This document shows, in pieces, positions 1 through 12,300 of a DNA stretch of 64,000 bases. Origin of the DNA: Ryuthela nishihirai (Eukaryota > Arthropoda > Arachnida > Araneae > Heptathelidae). The notes under the pieces are model-generated. The model did not search any database. It was given only the letters and a program-made list of their open reading frames with translations, and was not told where the DNA came from. The position numbers and the translations under genes are program-made. Positions within the stretch are counted from its first letter, which is position 1. Each line of letters starts with the position of its first letter. The stretch spans positions 77,745,501-77,809,500 of the forward strand of contig JAWZYU010000011.1 of NCBI GenBank assembly GCA_038380435.1, in the 5' to 3' direction.

Positions 1-1424
1 TGGGTCAGAATCTAGGAAATTTAGGACCGGATCTAGGGGGGGAAGGAGTCATGCCCCCTTCCACCACTTTATGAATATTTTTAGAGGTAACGGAAGGAAA
101 AATTTATTGTATTTGTAATTTTATGTTTTCAATCTCCCATTCCCCTTTTAACGTTTTTCTGACTCAATTAACGCACTGGTTATATCAGAATATTTATATG
201 ACTTTTCACGAAAAATGACAGAGAAATGATCTTTTGTTTTCATGAGAACTGTGAAAAAAAAATTAGACAAATTATTTAGAATCTTTTCCTCATGTTCAAA
301 ATTACATCTCGCAAGTTATTAATAAAGTTTATATATGTCTTGAACTATAGGCATTTCATCTGAATGGCAGTATTTGCTCCTTCTATGCTGCTTATAATTT
401 TCGACATATAAAATATGTCAGTGCTACCGCAGTACAGAGCATTATTTCTCTCTCTCTATTCAGGGTTGCCAACCTAAAATAAAAAAAGAATCGTACCTTG
501 ACGTAAAATTATTGTCTTTCAGAGTTCACTATTTAATGCATGACGATTTAAATTTTGTTTTGCACGATACAGGATGTAAAATATAATCTGTGTTTATTAA
601 ATTATAAAATGGCATGGGGGAGAAGAGATACTCTTGCCCCCATTCTTATATAAATACGGGAGCATTTGCCCCCCGTTGCCCCATGGAGTCGGCGCCTGCG
701 ACAGTCATTATATCTGACACTGAATGTAGTATATACAATTATTGAGAAAAGCTTTTTCTTTAGTTCTTAGAACAATAAAGTTGTTGCAAATAAAGACAAA
801 TGATGAGCCTTTCCTTTCCCTAAGTTAGCATTATTATTTAAATGTGTTCGCAGAAATGGTCATCAACCCAAAAGCAGAAAAAACCCACTTTAAATTTAAG
901 TGAAAGAGAGGATTAGAAACTAAAATTAAATACTCGTATTACTACTATATAAGAAATTGAAACAGATAAAATGCAAATATTTAGATTTTGCTATTTAAAA
1001 AGAAATACATCTACCTCAAGAAATATTGTTAGATACATAAAAAAAAATTGCATATCACACAAAGAATTAGTATTCCTGTAATAACAGAATTAGAATATAC
1101 TGCAAAATCCTGGTGTGAAATTACAACTTACATACAAAACATACAAAATGTTATCATTTCTGGTTCTAATATACATATGAATAATTTAGAATTTGAGTTA
1201 CATAAATTCATAGAAAACAATGACAGTTATATTAATACAAAAATACATGTATTGAAATAACCATAGCATTCATTCAGTTACCTCATATTAACTCCTACTA
1301 CCCAAATGAAATTCAATGCCAGCTTTAACAAATTACCTAAGTAGTGATAAAAAATACAATTTTGAACAAATATGTACAAACCTAACATAAATACTACAGA
1401 TTGGAAACAAAAATGAGAGTAAGA

Positions 1425-1425
<1 letters not shown>
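1..1425. other. AT-rich stretch, nothing recognised
   Basis: This stretch has low-complexity AT-rich sequence with many short stop-interrupted frames. The longest frame (1048-1260, plus strand) is 70 codons of lysine/isoleucine-rich sequence without a recognisable motif, and I do not call it a gene. No tRNA-like box, TIR or long repeat copy was seen. Confidence 0.6.
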
Positions 1426-1479
<54 letters not shown>

Positions 1480-1522
1480 GGAGGAGGAGGAGGAGGAGGA
1501 GGAGGAGGAGGAGGAGGAGGAG

Positions 1523-1588
<66 letters not shown>
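1426..1588. repeat. Compound trinucleotide microsatellite
   Basis: Four consecutive trinucleotide blocks abut without spacers: an ATG/GAT block, an AGG block, an ACG block and a second ATG/GAT block. The successive blocks differ by single-base changes of the same unit, as expected when one array mutates and then expands locally. All frames through it give homopolymeric amino-acid runs that are artefacts. It directly adjoins the 5' side of the LINE remnant that starts near 1590. Confidence 0.97.
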
Positions 1589-2943
1589 CCCCACCAAGGG
1601 TGCCACTTTGCCATAATGGTGGGGCTTGCATAGTACTCTGATGAGCTATGTTGGCGGTATCATAGCTACCAGAAGGTCCACCAGAGCCAGACAGGTCTTG
1701 ATTGAGGAGCCAGACTAAGTGTACCCAACAACCATCAAACATGATGAGAAGAAATATACTGGATCGGTCGTCTCCTGGGTCAACAAGGACCGTGTCAGGT
1801 GTTGGGGCTCCTGGGCACCTGTCGATAAATGGGCTTCAGGGCTCAGTAGATGTTGTTGAGAAACCAGGACAGGCTGCTGTAGTGCTACTGGAACAAAATA
1901 AACGTAAAATCTGGACAATCGATGAAAATCGAGAAATTATGAAATGTTTCTACAAAGCAAATCCATCAGCCCGTGGCTTTCAGAAGAGATTGATGCAAAT
2001 TTGGAAGGGAAAACATCCAGATAGTAATTTAACAGAACGAAGAATAATGGATTAAAGAAGGTTTATCATCCGTAAAAAAGTTTTCACAGAATTGGAATTG
2101 CAAGAATTAGAGAAACTGGCAACAGAGGAACCAACATGAGATAATGACCAAATCGTGGAGTGCCTCTTGACAGTTGAAATGGAAAATCCAGTTGAGGAAT
2201 ATGCTGCACCTGAAGAACAACCTTTGGAAGAACCTGACAATCATGAATTCATTGAGCAGCAGAGTCTTCTGAAAGAGAAAATTTTAAATCATTTCAGCCA
2301 AGGTGTAGCTAGAGAAAGGCTGCCTGTAATCCGCCAAACCCGAAGCAAACAAGTGAGTGATCTGTTAACAAATACAAATGAAATAATTAAAACAATTCCA
2401 ACCAATACACTAAAAGAAACAAATCAGCTCATGTATAGTAAAGCTGCTATAATAACTGAAGAGCTTGGTTACAAAATGCCAAAAAAGAAAAACACCTGGT
2501 ACCCCAAAGTGGAAATTCGACTTGAAAAGAAAATTAACAAACTCCGTGGAGACCTTAGTAACCTGAAATTATTGAAGGATGGGAATTTGAAAAATGAAAA
2601 AGTCAAACATGGGTTATCTAGAAGATATTATTTTGAAAGGAAAACAATTGCTGAAATTATGGAAGAATTGAAACAACGGGTAACTGCAACGAAAATTGAA
2701 AGATTTGATGGACGCATAAAACAATTAAAGAAAATTGGCAATTTCGAAGTAATCAAAAACTATTTTATAAATCTTTGAATGAAAATGGAGTTTAAAAGAA
2801 CATTAGCCCATGTAAAGAAGATACTCTAAAATTTTGGAAAAAATTATGGGAAAATCCAATTGAACATAATAGAAAGGCCCCTTGGATCAAAGATATTTGC
2901 AATGAATTGAAAGGAAAAAACATGGATGATTTAGTGATCTGAA

Positions 2944-4087
2944 ATGGTTTCAATGCATGCAAAGAATGTGAAGAACTGGAGTGCACCTGGGCCGGATGAA
3001 TTGCATGGATTTTGGATAAAGCATCCGATAAGCCTCCATCAACGTTTAGCTATACAATTTAACCAAATGCTTCAAAATTCAGCTAGTGAAGAATGGCTAA
3101 CAACAGGTCGCACATTTTTAATAATGAAAGATCAGGGAAAAGTCAATGAGCCTAGCAACTACAGACCAATCACATGCCTCCCAACAACATTCAAGCTGTT
3201 CACAAGAATACTTACAAGGTCAATTTTTGACTACTTGTGGGAAACCAACTTATTCCCATTTGAACAGAAGGTAACTTCAAAAAGTCAAGAGGCACAAAAG
3301 ACCAGCTGCTAATTGACAAAATGGTACTGAATAACTCTAAAAGAAGGAGAACCAATTTGAATATGGCATGGATAGATTATAAAAAAAGCATTTGACTCAT
3401 TGCCTCACAGCTGGATTAACAACTGCTGGGAAATTTTTCGAATCAGCAAAATCATGTTCCAATTCCTTAAAGAAAATACGCAAAAATGGAAAACATTACT
3501 GCTTGCATTTGGTGAAGAACTTGGAAAAGTTAGCATCAAAAGAGGCATTTTTCAAGAGGATTCTTTTTCACCTTTACTGTTTAGCATGTCTTTAATCCAC
3601 TTGTCAATGATTTTGAATAAAACAAAAAGGGGATACAATGTTTCAGATCAACATGGAAAAATAAACCACCTGCTATACATAGATGACTTGAAACTATTTG
3701 CAAAAATCTACACTGAACTCGAATCATTACTGAATACAGTGCAGATATTTAGTGATGATATAAAAATGAAATCTGGACTAGAGAAATGTGTAATATTATC
3801 TATGCGCCAAGGGAAAATCCAGAACATGGATGGAAATAGAACTAGAAAATGGTAATATTATGAAATCCCTGTTAGAAAATGAAAATTACAAATACCTCGG
3901 AATTCTAGAATCAGATAACGTCTTGCACACAAAAGTAAAAAATCTAACTCAAAAGGAATACATCAAAAGAGTACAAAAAATACTAATATCCAAATTAAAT
4001 TGTGGGAATACAATCAAAGCCATAAATACATGGGCCATTCCAGTCATTAGATATCTAGCTGGAATAATTGACTGGACACAAAATTAA
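2944..4087 (+). pseudogene. Reverse transcriptase domain remnant of the RLE-type LINE
   Basis: RT signature blocks remain readable across three frames. A PGPDELHGFWIK-type entry block and NYRPITCLPT lie at 2970-3190. The motif A region AWIDYKK is followed by a frame change inside an A-run near 3380. Motif B reads FQEDSFSPLLF, where the usual glycine is replaced by glutamate. Motif C is YIDDLK near 3680. These frames carry polymerase A/B/C order and spacing typical of LINE reverse transcriptases. The frame breaks near 3310-3400 and 3840 and the altered motif B indicate a dead copy. No host function is suggested. Confidence 0.75.
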
Positions 4088-4096
4088 TTAGAAACA

Positions 4097-5103
4097 TTGG
4101 ACCGAAAAACTAGAAAGCTATTGACCATACACCATGCATTCCATCCAAGAAGTGATGTTGATAGATTATATCTACCACGAAAAATTGGAGGAATAGGACT
4201 ACTACAAGTACAACAGGTAGTAGAAGAAGAAAAAAGAAGCCTATATGACTATATCAAAAGAAGCAATCAAAAGCTACTGCAGGCAGTTAAAACTGAGAAC
4301 ATATTAAAAACAACAGAAACCAAGGCTGAATTTAAGAAAAAACAGTTCGAAAATAGACTAAATGGCTGGAAGAACAAGCCACTACATGGACAACATCTGA
4401 AGAATATTGAAGGGAAATGTGATAACTACTTGACATGGGCATGGCTGAAACAGGGTACTTTCAAGAAAGAAACTGAAGGTCTGATTTTTGCTGCACAAGA
4501 GCAGGCATTACAAACAAATGCTATGAAAGCTAGAATTCAGAAAATTACTGAAAATTCAAAATGTCGACTTTGTCAGCAAAAAGATGAAACTGTGTCCCAA
4601 CTTATTTGTGAATGCAGCAAAATTGCACAAACAGACTATAAGAACAGGCACGACAGAGTGACAATGTTGATCCACTGGTCTTTATGCAAAAAATACAATT
4701 TGCTAGTATCAGAAAAATCGTGAGAACATCAGGTAAAAGAAGGTGGTTGAAAATGACCAAGTTAAGATCCTGTGGGTCTTTAGAATCCAAACTGATCGAT
4801 ATCTCGAACATAATACACCAGATATAACTATAATAGAAAATAGAAAAGTGTGGATAGTCGACATTGCAATTCCAGGTGATGCTCGAGGATAAAGAACAAG
4901 AAAAAATAACTAAATATAGAGATTTAGCAATTGAAGTTACTAGACTGTGGGCTAAACACACTTCTGTTGTCCTAGTTGTCATTGGGGCACTTGGTACGAT
5001 CTCAAAAAAATTTATAAATCATCTCAAGAGGCTGCAGATTTCTGATATAACATCTTCAGAACTGCAAAATACAGCACTACTTGTAACTGCATACATCTTA
5101 TAA
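4097..5103 (+). pseudogene. C-terminal zinc-knuckle and restriction-like endonuclease remnant
   Basis: The frame opens with a thumb-like DRKTRKLLTIHHAFHPRSDV block that follows RT in this LINE group. It continues to a CRLC...C...H-type cluster near 4560-4650. After a stop near 4721 the reading moves to another frame with VDIAIPGDA-like sequence near 4858. The last ORF (4864-5103) ends LLVTAYIL. In the RLE group this end binds and nicks target DNA. Here it is split by at least two frame changes. Confidence in the endonuclease assignment is moderate because only the short acidic motif is visible. Confidence 0.6.
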
Positions 5104-5263
5104 CTAACATACATCTTGTAACTACATACATCTTACCATGATACTTAGATCTCAGGCTGAAACTTGTATCAACTGAAACCGCCAGCGAATGATTTTTTTG
5201 TTTCTTTTTTGTGTCATTAACTGTGTTTCGAATATTTCGATTATGTGTATAATAACAATAAGA

Positions 5264-5476
5264 ATAAATAAATAAATAAATATCCCCTCAAAAAGCTGCT
5301 TGCTACAGAGGTCTCACACGAGCCTATCAGTTTATACACCATAGTAGAAGGTCGGTGAGGGTGGTGGGACTTCAGTTGGAAAATGACACAAACATCCATG
5401 CCTCATCTGGGGATCGAAACTAGCTCCCGTAGATCAGTAGCAAAGCGTGCTAACCATTCGGCATGGGATGGCTACT
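5264..5476 (-). mobile_element. tRNA-derived SINE, family 1, copy 1
   Basis: The minus strand carries a tRNA-like head with an A-box-like stretch near 5450 and a degraded B-box near 5415, then a body, then an ATTT-type simple tail at 5264-5282. It matches at least four other family-1 copies in the window: 5984-6203, 8548-8690, 13870-13980 and 15561-15765. Its tail abuts the tail of the RLE LINE, so the two elements lie tail to tail. Confidence 0.8.
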
Positions 5477-5983
5477 GTCATAAAAAAAAGAGCTCACTGG
5501 TTAATGAAACGGCAGATTTAGATGAAAGAAATTTAAAACATTTAATAGGAATTATACTGTATAAATAAATTAGAAGAATAAAAAACCCATCTCTTTCAAA
5601 GTTTAGTGATACAATAAATATTTATTCCTGGCGTAGAATTTAACTTTTTAGATTAACTTTAATTTGCATATTCTAATTGACAGACTGACTTTGTTTTTTA
5701 AAGAATATATGATAACATATTGCTGTTAAAAAAAGGTGCTGGTAAGCCATTCTGATTCCAACCATCACCAAAAAACACTGTTAGTAAACAATAAAACAAA
5801 GTGAATAAATTATAATTACATAATTTTCCTAATAATATAATTGGTAATTTCATTCATACCCATTTTGAATTGTACATGGTATTTCTGCAGTTTATATCAC
5901 TTAGCTCATTAGATGGTGCCACGAATGTAATTGAACACTCTTCACTAAACAAAGTAATCACACAGAGATTTCAAGATCTATGA
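5477..5983. other. Spacer, nothing recognised
   Basis: AT-rich sequence without a supported ORF, repeat copy or tRNA-like box. Confidence 0.5.
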
Positions 5984-6203
5984 ATAAATAAAAAAATAAA
6001 TAAATACCCCCACAAGCAGCTGCTTGCCACAGAGGTCTGACAGGAGCCTGTCAGTTTATATGCCAAAGTAGAATATCTGAGAGGATGGCAGGACCTCAGC
6101 AGAAAAACGACACATACATCCATGCCTTACCCGGGGCTCAGAACCAGGTCCCTTAGATCAGTAGCCAAGTACGCTAACCACTCGGTCATGAGATTGCTAT
6201 CCA
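5984..6203 (-). mobile_element. tRNA-derived SINE, family 1, copy 2
   Basis: This is a full-length-looking copy on the minus strand. The simple-repeat tail lies at the left (5984-6005). The body is shared with the other copies, including the palindromic CTGACAGGAGCCTGTCAG core, and the tRNA-like head ends near 6203. The B-box is mutated compared with the copy at 15561-15765. Confidence 0.85.
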
Positions 6204-7041
6204 TAAAATGTATTACTGGATTACTACATGATTATTATATTTATATATTATTATATTTATATTATTTCTTATTATTATATTATTTATTTCATTAATTTTA
6301 TTACATATGAACGAATTACTGCTTTGTATTAAAACAATATGGCTGCTGAGCGCTGATATTTTGCAATTAAAGCATTCATTGCACAATACGTCTCCTATTC
6401 AAAATTTTATTAGCAGTGAATAAAAACAAAAATATTAAAGCTTAGATTAGCATTCAGTCTCAATGTTACACTAATTTAACAGTATTCACAAATTATGTGA
6501 AATTCTATTTTTATAGCAGTTATTATACAAAAGAATACGTTTTTTTTTTGCTCGTAGATAAGCATAGTTCTGCTATGAATGAATGAACATTCCTAGCATA
6601 TTATTACAATCCCTGTGAAATGGAAAAAACGATTCAATTTTGAAACAAAGTTGCTCAGAACTATGAGCATCTCACAGCAAAATATCTGAAAGACAACTTT
6701 CGGTCAATGGCAGTCAAAAATATTCAAAACGTATCCATTTATTTATGAAGGAAAAATATTCACAGAATTATTCATTAATAAATCTATAATGGCAAAAGTG
6801 CTCAGTTCGTAAATGGTATATATCTACTGAATTTATATATTGTATTTACTGGAGTTGTTCAAAATTTTCTCTGTAACCTACCAACTAACCTGCTGTTTAC
6901 AATGAAGAAATTGGGATTATTAACTGGTATTCAAAATTCCGATTGAATTCCATTAAATGCAACAATAATACCATCATACCTAAAATCATTGCAAATCAAC
7001 TGTACTAATTTTTCCTCATAAATCTTACCTTTCCTGTTCAA
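6204..7041. other. AT-rich spacer, nothing recognised
   Basis: No ORF above background and no TIR or repeat copy was seen. A short TTATTATATTTATA-like simple region lies near 6228-6300. Confidence 0.5.
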
Positions 7042-7170
7042 GGTTCAAGGTGTTGTAAGTTCATGGTGAAATTAGCCTCCAATGAGGGACTCCCCACACA
7101 GTCACAACAGAAGGGCGAGAGAGCAGAGGCAGAAAGGACTGCCTCTCAGCTATCACTCATGACTATTAAA
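7042..7170. repeat. Unclassified dispersed repeat fragment
   Basis: About 45 bp at 7042-7085 closely match 23,432-23,481, which is the left flank of the LTR retrotransposon. The sequence to the right loosely resembles that element's right flank from 27,743. The family is not recognised. The match shows only that the LTR element landed in a copy of a dispersed repeat. Confidence 0.4.
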
Positions 7171-7329
7171 AGTAATAACCTCTTAGAAGAAAAAAAAAGA
7201 AAGCATTAGACCTTGCAGAGGTCTAAAAATGTTCAGAACAAGCACATTTTCAACCAAATTTCAACAAGCAACATTTTCACCAATGTTCTGAAAGAAATCA
7301 GTGACAAGTCGGGAGAACGTTCGCTGCAG

Positions 7330-8115
7330 CTTCAGATTGTGGTGGTTACAAAGTAGGGAGGTGATGGAGTAGTCAGTGGTTCGGTAGCATGAAGCTCCTG
7401 GAACAAAGTTTCTCTGTCGACATTGTAGCAGGAGCAGTTAAGCAGAACATGAGATAGTCTCTGGTGTGCTGCATGTGGCACAGTTGGGACTGTACGCTCT
7501 GCCAAGAGTGTGAAGCGTAGAGTTGCTGTAGATGACACCAACTCAGAGACGATGAAGGTCTCCTCAGATTTGTGGAGATTATCAAATTTAGGAGCAGTGA
7601 GAGAAAGGGTCAACCAGGTATCTAAATGAGGAACAGCTGATGTCCTTCTGCCACTGGGAAGGATGGTACTGGCGCATCAGTTGTGAGACAAAACTCTTGC
7701 AGCCACTAAGAGAGAGAGGGTAGATACATACCTCTGATTCTGAAGCGCCTCCTTTGCATGCGATCAGCAAGCTCATTGTCAGGTATCCCTACATGGGAAG
7801 GGATCCACTGGAAATGAACCGCGATTTTGGCAGAAGTGACCTTGGAGCATGTCTACTGGATGTCTACTGGTTGAGGAAGGGGTTGCAGCTCTTGCCATTT
7901 CGCTTTTGGAGAGCTTTCAAGCTGACTTAGAATCGCAGAGGATGACAAAGTTGCCACTCTCGAGGCTGAGGATGTAGAGTACATCTTCAAGAATAGTATA
8001 AAGCTCTTCACAGGTGGAGGAAGCGAGATGAGGGAGACGGAAACCTCTGGTGATGCCCGTATGGGGATGGCAGAGGCAGCACGAAACCTCTCCTGGTCAA
8101 CAGATCCATCAGTGC
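7330..8115 (-). pseudogene. RNase H domain of an I/Jockey-type LINE (fragment)
   Basis: The minus strand, read across frames, shows the four RNase H type-I signatures in order. CTDGSVDQ lies near 8117-8095 (first Asp), EELYTILED near 8010 (Glu), ILCDSKSA near 7945 (Asp), and HVGIPDNELAD near 7800-7760 (His/Asp). A C-terminal region without further motifs continues to about 7330. An RNase H behind the RT is typical of I-clade and related LINEs. No RT is present here, so it is a 3' fragment. Frame changes near 7610 and 7750 and an in-frame stop after the third motif make it inactive. Confidence 0.65.
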
Positions 8116-8547
8116 AGACCTCATATTGCGCAAGGATAATGGAAATGAACCGTGAAAATAAAGTTCATATTAGTTTCAGTGTAATATGTTTATATGCTTT
8201 AATCATTCCTGTCAAACCTCTGTGGCAACATCCACTTCAGAGATAATTTTTTTAGGAGAGAGGTAAAGTGCTTACAGCTAGCCTGCCTATTGATACCAAA
8301 ACACTGGCAACCATACAAAAAATGATGAAATAACTTTAATTTTAATTTGTAAATCTACCCTTTGTGTTTATAAGACATTTTTTATCTCATAAAATATATT
8401 TAATTTAAAAACTGAAATTTTTTCGTAGATGGTACCATGGAATCGATATGATTCATCTATGTTTGAACTTATGTAAAATTATTAAATTGATATTATTTTT
8501 AAACTAGCGTATTTTAAATTTCAATTTTAGTTAAGGTACGGGTAAGG
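8116..8547. other. Spacer, nothing recognised
   Basis: AT-rich sequence with no supported gene, repeat or structural RNA. Confidence 0.5.
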
Positions 8548-8690
8548 CATGGCTGTTGTGTCGTTTTTCTGCTGAGGGCCTGCCATCCTCTCAGACCTTC
8601 TACTATGATATATAAACTGACAGGCTCCTGTCAGACCTCTGTGGCAAACAGCTGCTTGAGGGGGTATTTATTATATTTATATTTTTTATA
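8548..8690 (+). mobile_element. SINE family 1, 5'-truncated copy 3
   Basis: Plus-strand body and tail of the same SINE as 5984-6203. It starts within the sequence just 3' of the B-box, so the tRNA-like head is missing, and it runs through the CTGACAGGCTCCTGTCAG palindrome to an A/T-rich tail. 5' truncation is the usual outcome of LINE-driven SINE insertion. Confidence 0.8.
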
Positions 8691-8934
8691 CTTAAGTAAA
8701 ACAAAATAATAATGTTTTTTGTATAAATTTTTAATATATATGTGTATTGATCCCGTAATATCACTTACAAGCTAATGGCCCCTTGTTACAACATATAGAT
8801 AAATACCTTTTTTTTTAAAGTATGAAGTGTTATCTTATGCTTAATATCACTATAAGTACAAAAAAATGCACATTGAGGATCTTTTGTGACAACATAATTT
8901 TTTTATCATTGTACTAGCAGCTACTGCTAGCTTA

Positions 8935-9637
8935 TATCATCATCATCTTCTTCTTCAAGCAGCCATGGGCTACAGAGGTCCAACCAGACTGTACAGTTTA
9001 ATTCTCCAGGCATATCTGTCCTGAGTAACATCTGTTGCATCTGGCCACTGCACACTAATTCTAACAAGGTCCTGTTTGACATTGTCTGCCCACCACATCC
9101 TAGGTCTCCCCCTTTTTCTGAGGCCATTAGGCACACTGTTCATAACCCTATTCGCCAATCTATAATTATTCATATGGGCAACATGTCCAAACCAACGGAG
9201 TCTCTCTCTGCACAAGATGCTGCTTAAAGGAGGTTGCAAACTCCTTTGCCTAACTTCATCATTAGTTACAAAGTTGAACCACCTAATGCCTAAGATACTG
9301 GTAAGCATTTGGAATTAAAAACATCTAGTTTCCTGTTATCTTGTTTACAAAGTGTCCAAGTTTCACTACCATAACTGACCCTAGAAAGAACCAAACTATT
9401 ATACAGTCTAATTTTAGTCTTTAGGTGTATATGCCTATTTCTCCACACTCTCCATAGATTCTTAAAAGTCCCGGCAGCAATCCCTATACATCTGTTAATC
9501 TCATGCCGCACATCACCATTGTCTGTTACATAGCTCCCAAGATAATTAAACTGTGACACCTGCTCAAGACTGCAACCATTCAGATTAATCGAATCACAGC
9601 CAGATTGACCAATTTTCATCACTTTAGTTTTCTCTCT
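8935..9637 (-). pseudogene. RTE-like LINE copy A, 3' segment
   Basis: Minus-strand coding sequence for the region after the RT palm: SYGSETWTLCKQDNRKLD, then ILGIRWFNFVTNDEVRQ and RERLRWFGHVAHMNN. The element ends in a short ATG/AAG trinucleotide tail (8938-8958), as RTE-type LINEs do. It matches copy B (59,582-60,300) throughout. One frame break near 9300 separates two ORFs. The 5' continuation is displaced by the solo LTR at 9638-10561 and resumes at 10,567. Confidence 0.85.
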
Positions 9638-10561
9638 TGTCGTGACCTGTAGTTCAGATCCTGTCCGACTGTGACAGATGTGATGACCCAGTCCACACAG
9701 GAGAGAGGGACGATGACTAAATTACTTAATTCACTTCGGTGAAACTTCAATTAGGTTCATGGGTTTTTATGCCCGTGACACTGCATGCCTCAACTTTGCT
9801 ATGTTGAATGAAGAATAGCAATGGTCCATCAATTACTGCACAAGAGTTATATAGGGATGACACAATTTTTATTCACGCTATATACAGCTACGTGCTGAGA
9901 ATAAATTCCACTCCATGGGCCTTTGTTGCTTCACACTGTGGTTCTTTCTGAATCCACAAAACCACTATCAAATTCACCTATCCATAATATATAAACCACT
10001 ATCAATATCAACCGCTCAACTCCGTGAGCCTTTGCTTCTTTGCTACTACAAATACTACTAAAATCAGGTGGAGAATTGCACACTCTGCAATTTCTTACTT
10101 TACAGACCTCAAAACTTGGAGAAAGGATAACCAACCTTTGCCTACACTGTGGCTCCTCCTGAACCACAAGACTAAACGACAACATTCTCCAAGAATCTAA
10201 ATTCCCTCTTGGAATCGCACCCTCACTCACTGCAAGGGTTACTGTTGAGAAAGACGGCGTCCTTTTGACACATGCCAACGCGACCTCTTTGCTTGACAGT
10301 TAACGCACAGACTGATTCTTCCAACTCCTTCCCCTAGCCTCGTGAGCGAACTTTCGCGCCGCGAGGTAGTTCATCATATACGTCATAAACAACTGCTGGC
10401 ATTCATCACCACTTACCCAGAGCAGCTTTAGACTTGAAAAACAAGAACAGTGAGTCATCCTAGCACAAACATTTTCAAGAACACATCAAAATATATACAA
10501 CAATATAATACAACAAAAATATACAATAAATAAATAAATATAAATTTTGAGGGACATGACA
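9638..10561. mobile_element. Solo LTR of an LTR retrotransposon
   Basis: The segment is absent from the matching place in LINE copy B (near 60,298). It begins TGTCGTGAC and ends GACATGACA, so the tips are inverted repeats of TGTCRTG type. It is flanked by a perfect 5-bp direct repeat, tctct (9633-9637 and 10,562-10,566). The length of 924 bp and the lack of internal genes indicate a solo LTR left by LTR-LTR recombination. A 5-bp TSD fits Gypsy or BEL/Pao elements. It differs from the 650-bp LTRs at 23,482 and 27,093. A 115-codon frame inside it has no recognisable domain. Confidence 0.88.
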
Positions 10562-10566
10562 TCTCT

Positions 10567-12058
10567 ATTTATAACCAAACCTACTCTACTAATAGTCTCA
10601 TCAACAGCTCGAATGAAAGAGTTCATCTCATCAACATTATTTGTCAAAGGGGCTAAATCATCAGCATAATCTAAATCAGAAATTTTCTTATCTCCACACC
10701 ATTTTAGCCCAAAATCTTTTCCTTGCAATGAATTTCGCATAACGTAATCAATAACCAAACTAAAGAGAAGAAGAGACAAAATGCACCCTCGTTGAATATC
10801 AGAAGTAATGCTAAACCAATTGTTGCAAGCCTTACCAACTCTTACACACGACTCAGTGTTATTATAGAGAGCTTTCATTACGTTGACTAACTTGTCTGGT
10901 ATACCATATGATTTCACAATCAACCACAAATTATGTCGATGAACAGAGTTGAAAGCCTTTTTCAAATCAACAAAGCTAGCAACCAAAGGTTTCTGAAACT
11001 CTAAACATTTCTCAAGGATCTGCCTAAGTGAAAATATCTGATCCACACATCCCCTACCACTTCTGAATCCACATTGCTCATCACGCAATTGCCTGTCAAC
11101 AAGATTCTTAATTCTCTTAAGCACAATCATGCAAAGAACTTTCCCTGGAACAGAGAGTAGTCTGATACCCCTATAGTTATCACAAGAACTGCGATCACCT
11201 TTTTTGAAAATAGAGATAATAATAGCTCTAGTAAAATCCTTAGGAACCATGCCTTTATCATAAAAGATATTCAGAATTTCAGTCATCCAAGTGGTAGCTG
11301 AAACATTCCCAGCTCTAAGCATTTCTGTAGTAATATCATCAACCCCTGGGGAATTATGAAGTTTAAGTTTAGAAACAGCCAAAATAACTTTAGATTGTGT
11401 TATAGGACTAATATTAAAGCCACCAATGCATCTAGCATCATTATAAACAATGGGAGTACAATTAACCACATTGTTCAGAACATCACTGAAATGCTCACCC
11501 CACCTAGCCATGACAGAATTCTCACCTTCTATAACCTTACCTTGTTTATCTTTCAATCCTTTTATGCCGGTCCGTTTTCTACCACATAAAACATTAACTA
11601 TCCAGTACAGCTCTCTGCTGTTATGTTGTCTAACTGCTTCCTCGGCTTTGGTAGCCAAAGATCTTATCAGCAGCTAACTGATCCTTTACACGTTTATTGA
11701 GCTCTCTGTAATGCTTTCTATTAGGACTAGTAAGGTATTGATTAAGGACATTCCTGCAGTTCTTTCTTTCCGAAATAAGCTCAAGTGCCTTATCACTTAA
11801 ATAATTCTGTCTCCCCTGCTCCTTTTTCCCTAAAAGAGTACTGTTAATTTCCAAAATAACCTGTTTAAAACGGTTCCATTCTCCTTCAACTTCAATAGTA
11901 AGCAAACCATAACTGTCATAAAGACTGAGTAACCTATCATGGTAAGTTTTAGCTATAAGTGGGTCTTTCAGAGCTTCAGTATTAAAGGTAAATTGTTTAT
12001 CCCTAGCACAACACTTTCTAAGTTACAAGACAGTTTTTAACAAGGTAATGGTCAGATC
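10567..12058 (-). pseudogene. RTE-like LINE copy A, reverse transcriptase segment
   Basis: This contains the RT domain of the same LINE on the minus strand. Blocks in order are SPGVDDITTEMLRAG, CDNYRGIRLLSV, DEQCGFRSGRGCVDQIF (palm entry), SFVDLKKAF (motif A), QRGCILSLLLFSL (motif B, slightly altered) and DYADDLA (motif C, catalytic DD kept). A frame change near 11,640 separates an upstream linker region (11,630-11,905) that sits between the endonuclease and RT. The segment stops at 12,058, where a DNA transposon is inserted, and the LINE continues at 15,122. Confidence 0.88.
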
Positions 12059-12300
12059 TAGATGTCCTGTATAGTTAGAGGCTGACCATCTAGGTGATTT
12101 ACTGCTATTGTTTGATTGAGTCATGTGGTTTATGGGCGCCATGTTTTGTCGTACCATGAGACGAAAGCCTATTAGTTAGTGTATGTACCAAGTTAAAACT
12201 TCTCATTTGTTATAGTTTTATATGTTTCTACCACTTTTTTTTTACCAAGTTAAAACTTCTCATTTGTTATAGTTTTATATGTTTCTACCACTTTTTTTGT

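Larger units (their letters stand above)
1590..5282 (+). mobile_element. Degenerate non-LTR retrotransposon, RLE (R2/R4-like) type
   Basis: A chain of plus-strand frames in changing phase covers one LINE-like polyprotein. It begins with a basic Myb-like helix region near 1890-2050, then a linker, reverse transcriptase blocks (2944-4087), a C-terminal region with a CCHC-like cysteine/histidine cluster near 4560-4650, and a PD-(D/E)XK-like IDVAIPGDA motif near 4858-4880. The order Myb, RT, zinc knuckle, restriction-like endonuclease is known for the R2/R4/NeSL-type LINE group; assignment to a clade inside it is uncertain. The 3' end runs into an AATAAATA-type tail at 5258-5282. Numerous frameshifts and stops make it inactive. 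Confidence 0.7.

Noticed and set aside
1278..1742. Long frames on both strands through the trinucleotide array (poly-His/Arg/Pro, poly-Ser, poly-Met)
   Set aside because: They are translations of a microsatellite in several frames, without any domain.
9931..10278. 115-codon minus-strand ORF
   Set aside because: It lies wholly inside the solo LTR and has no domain.
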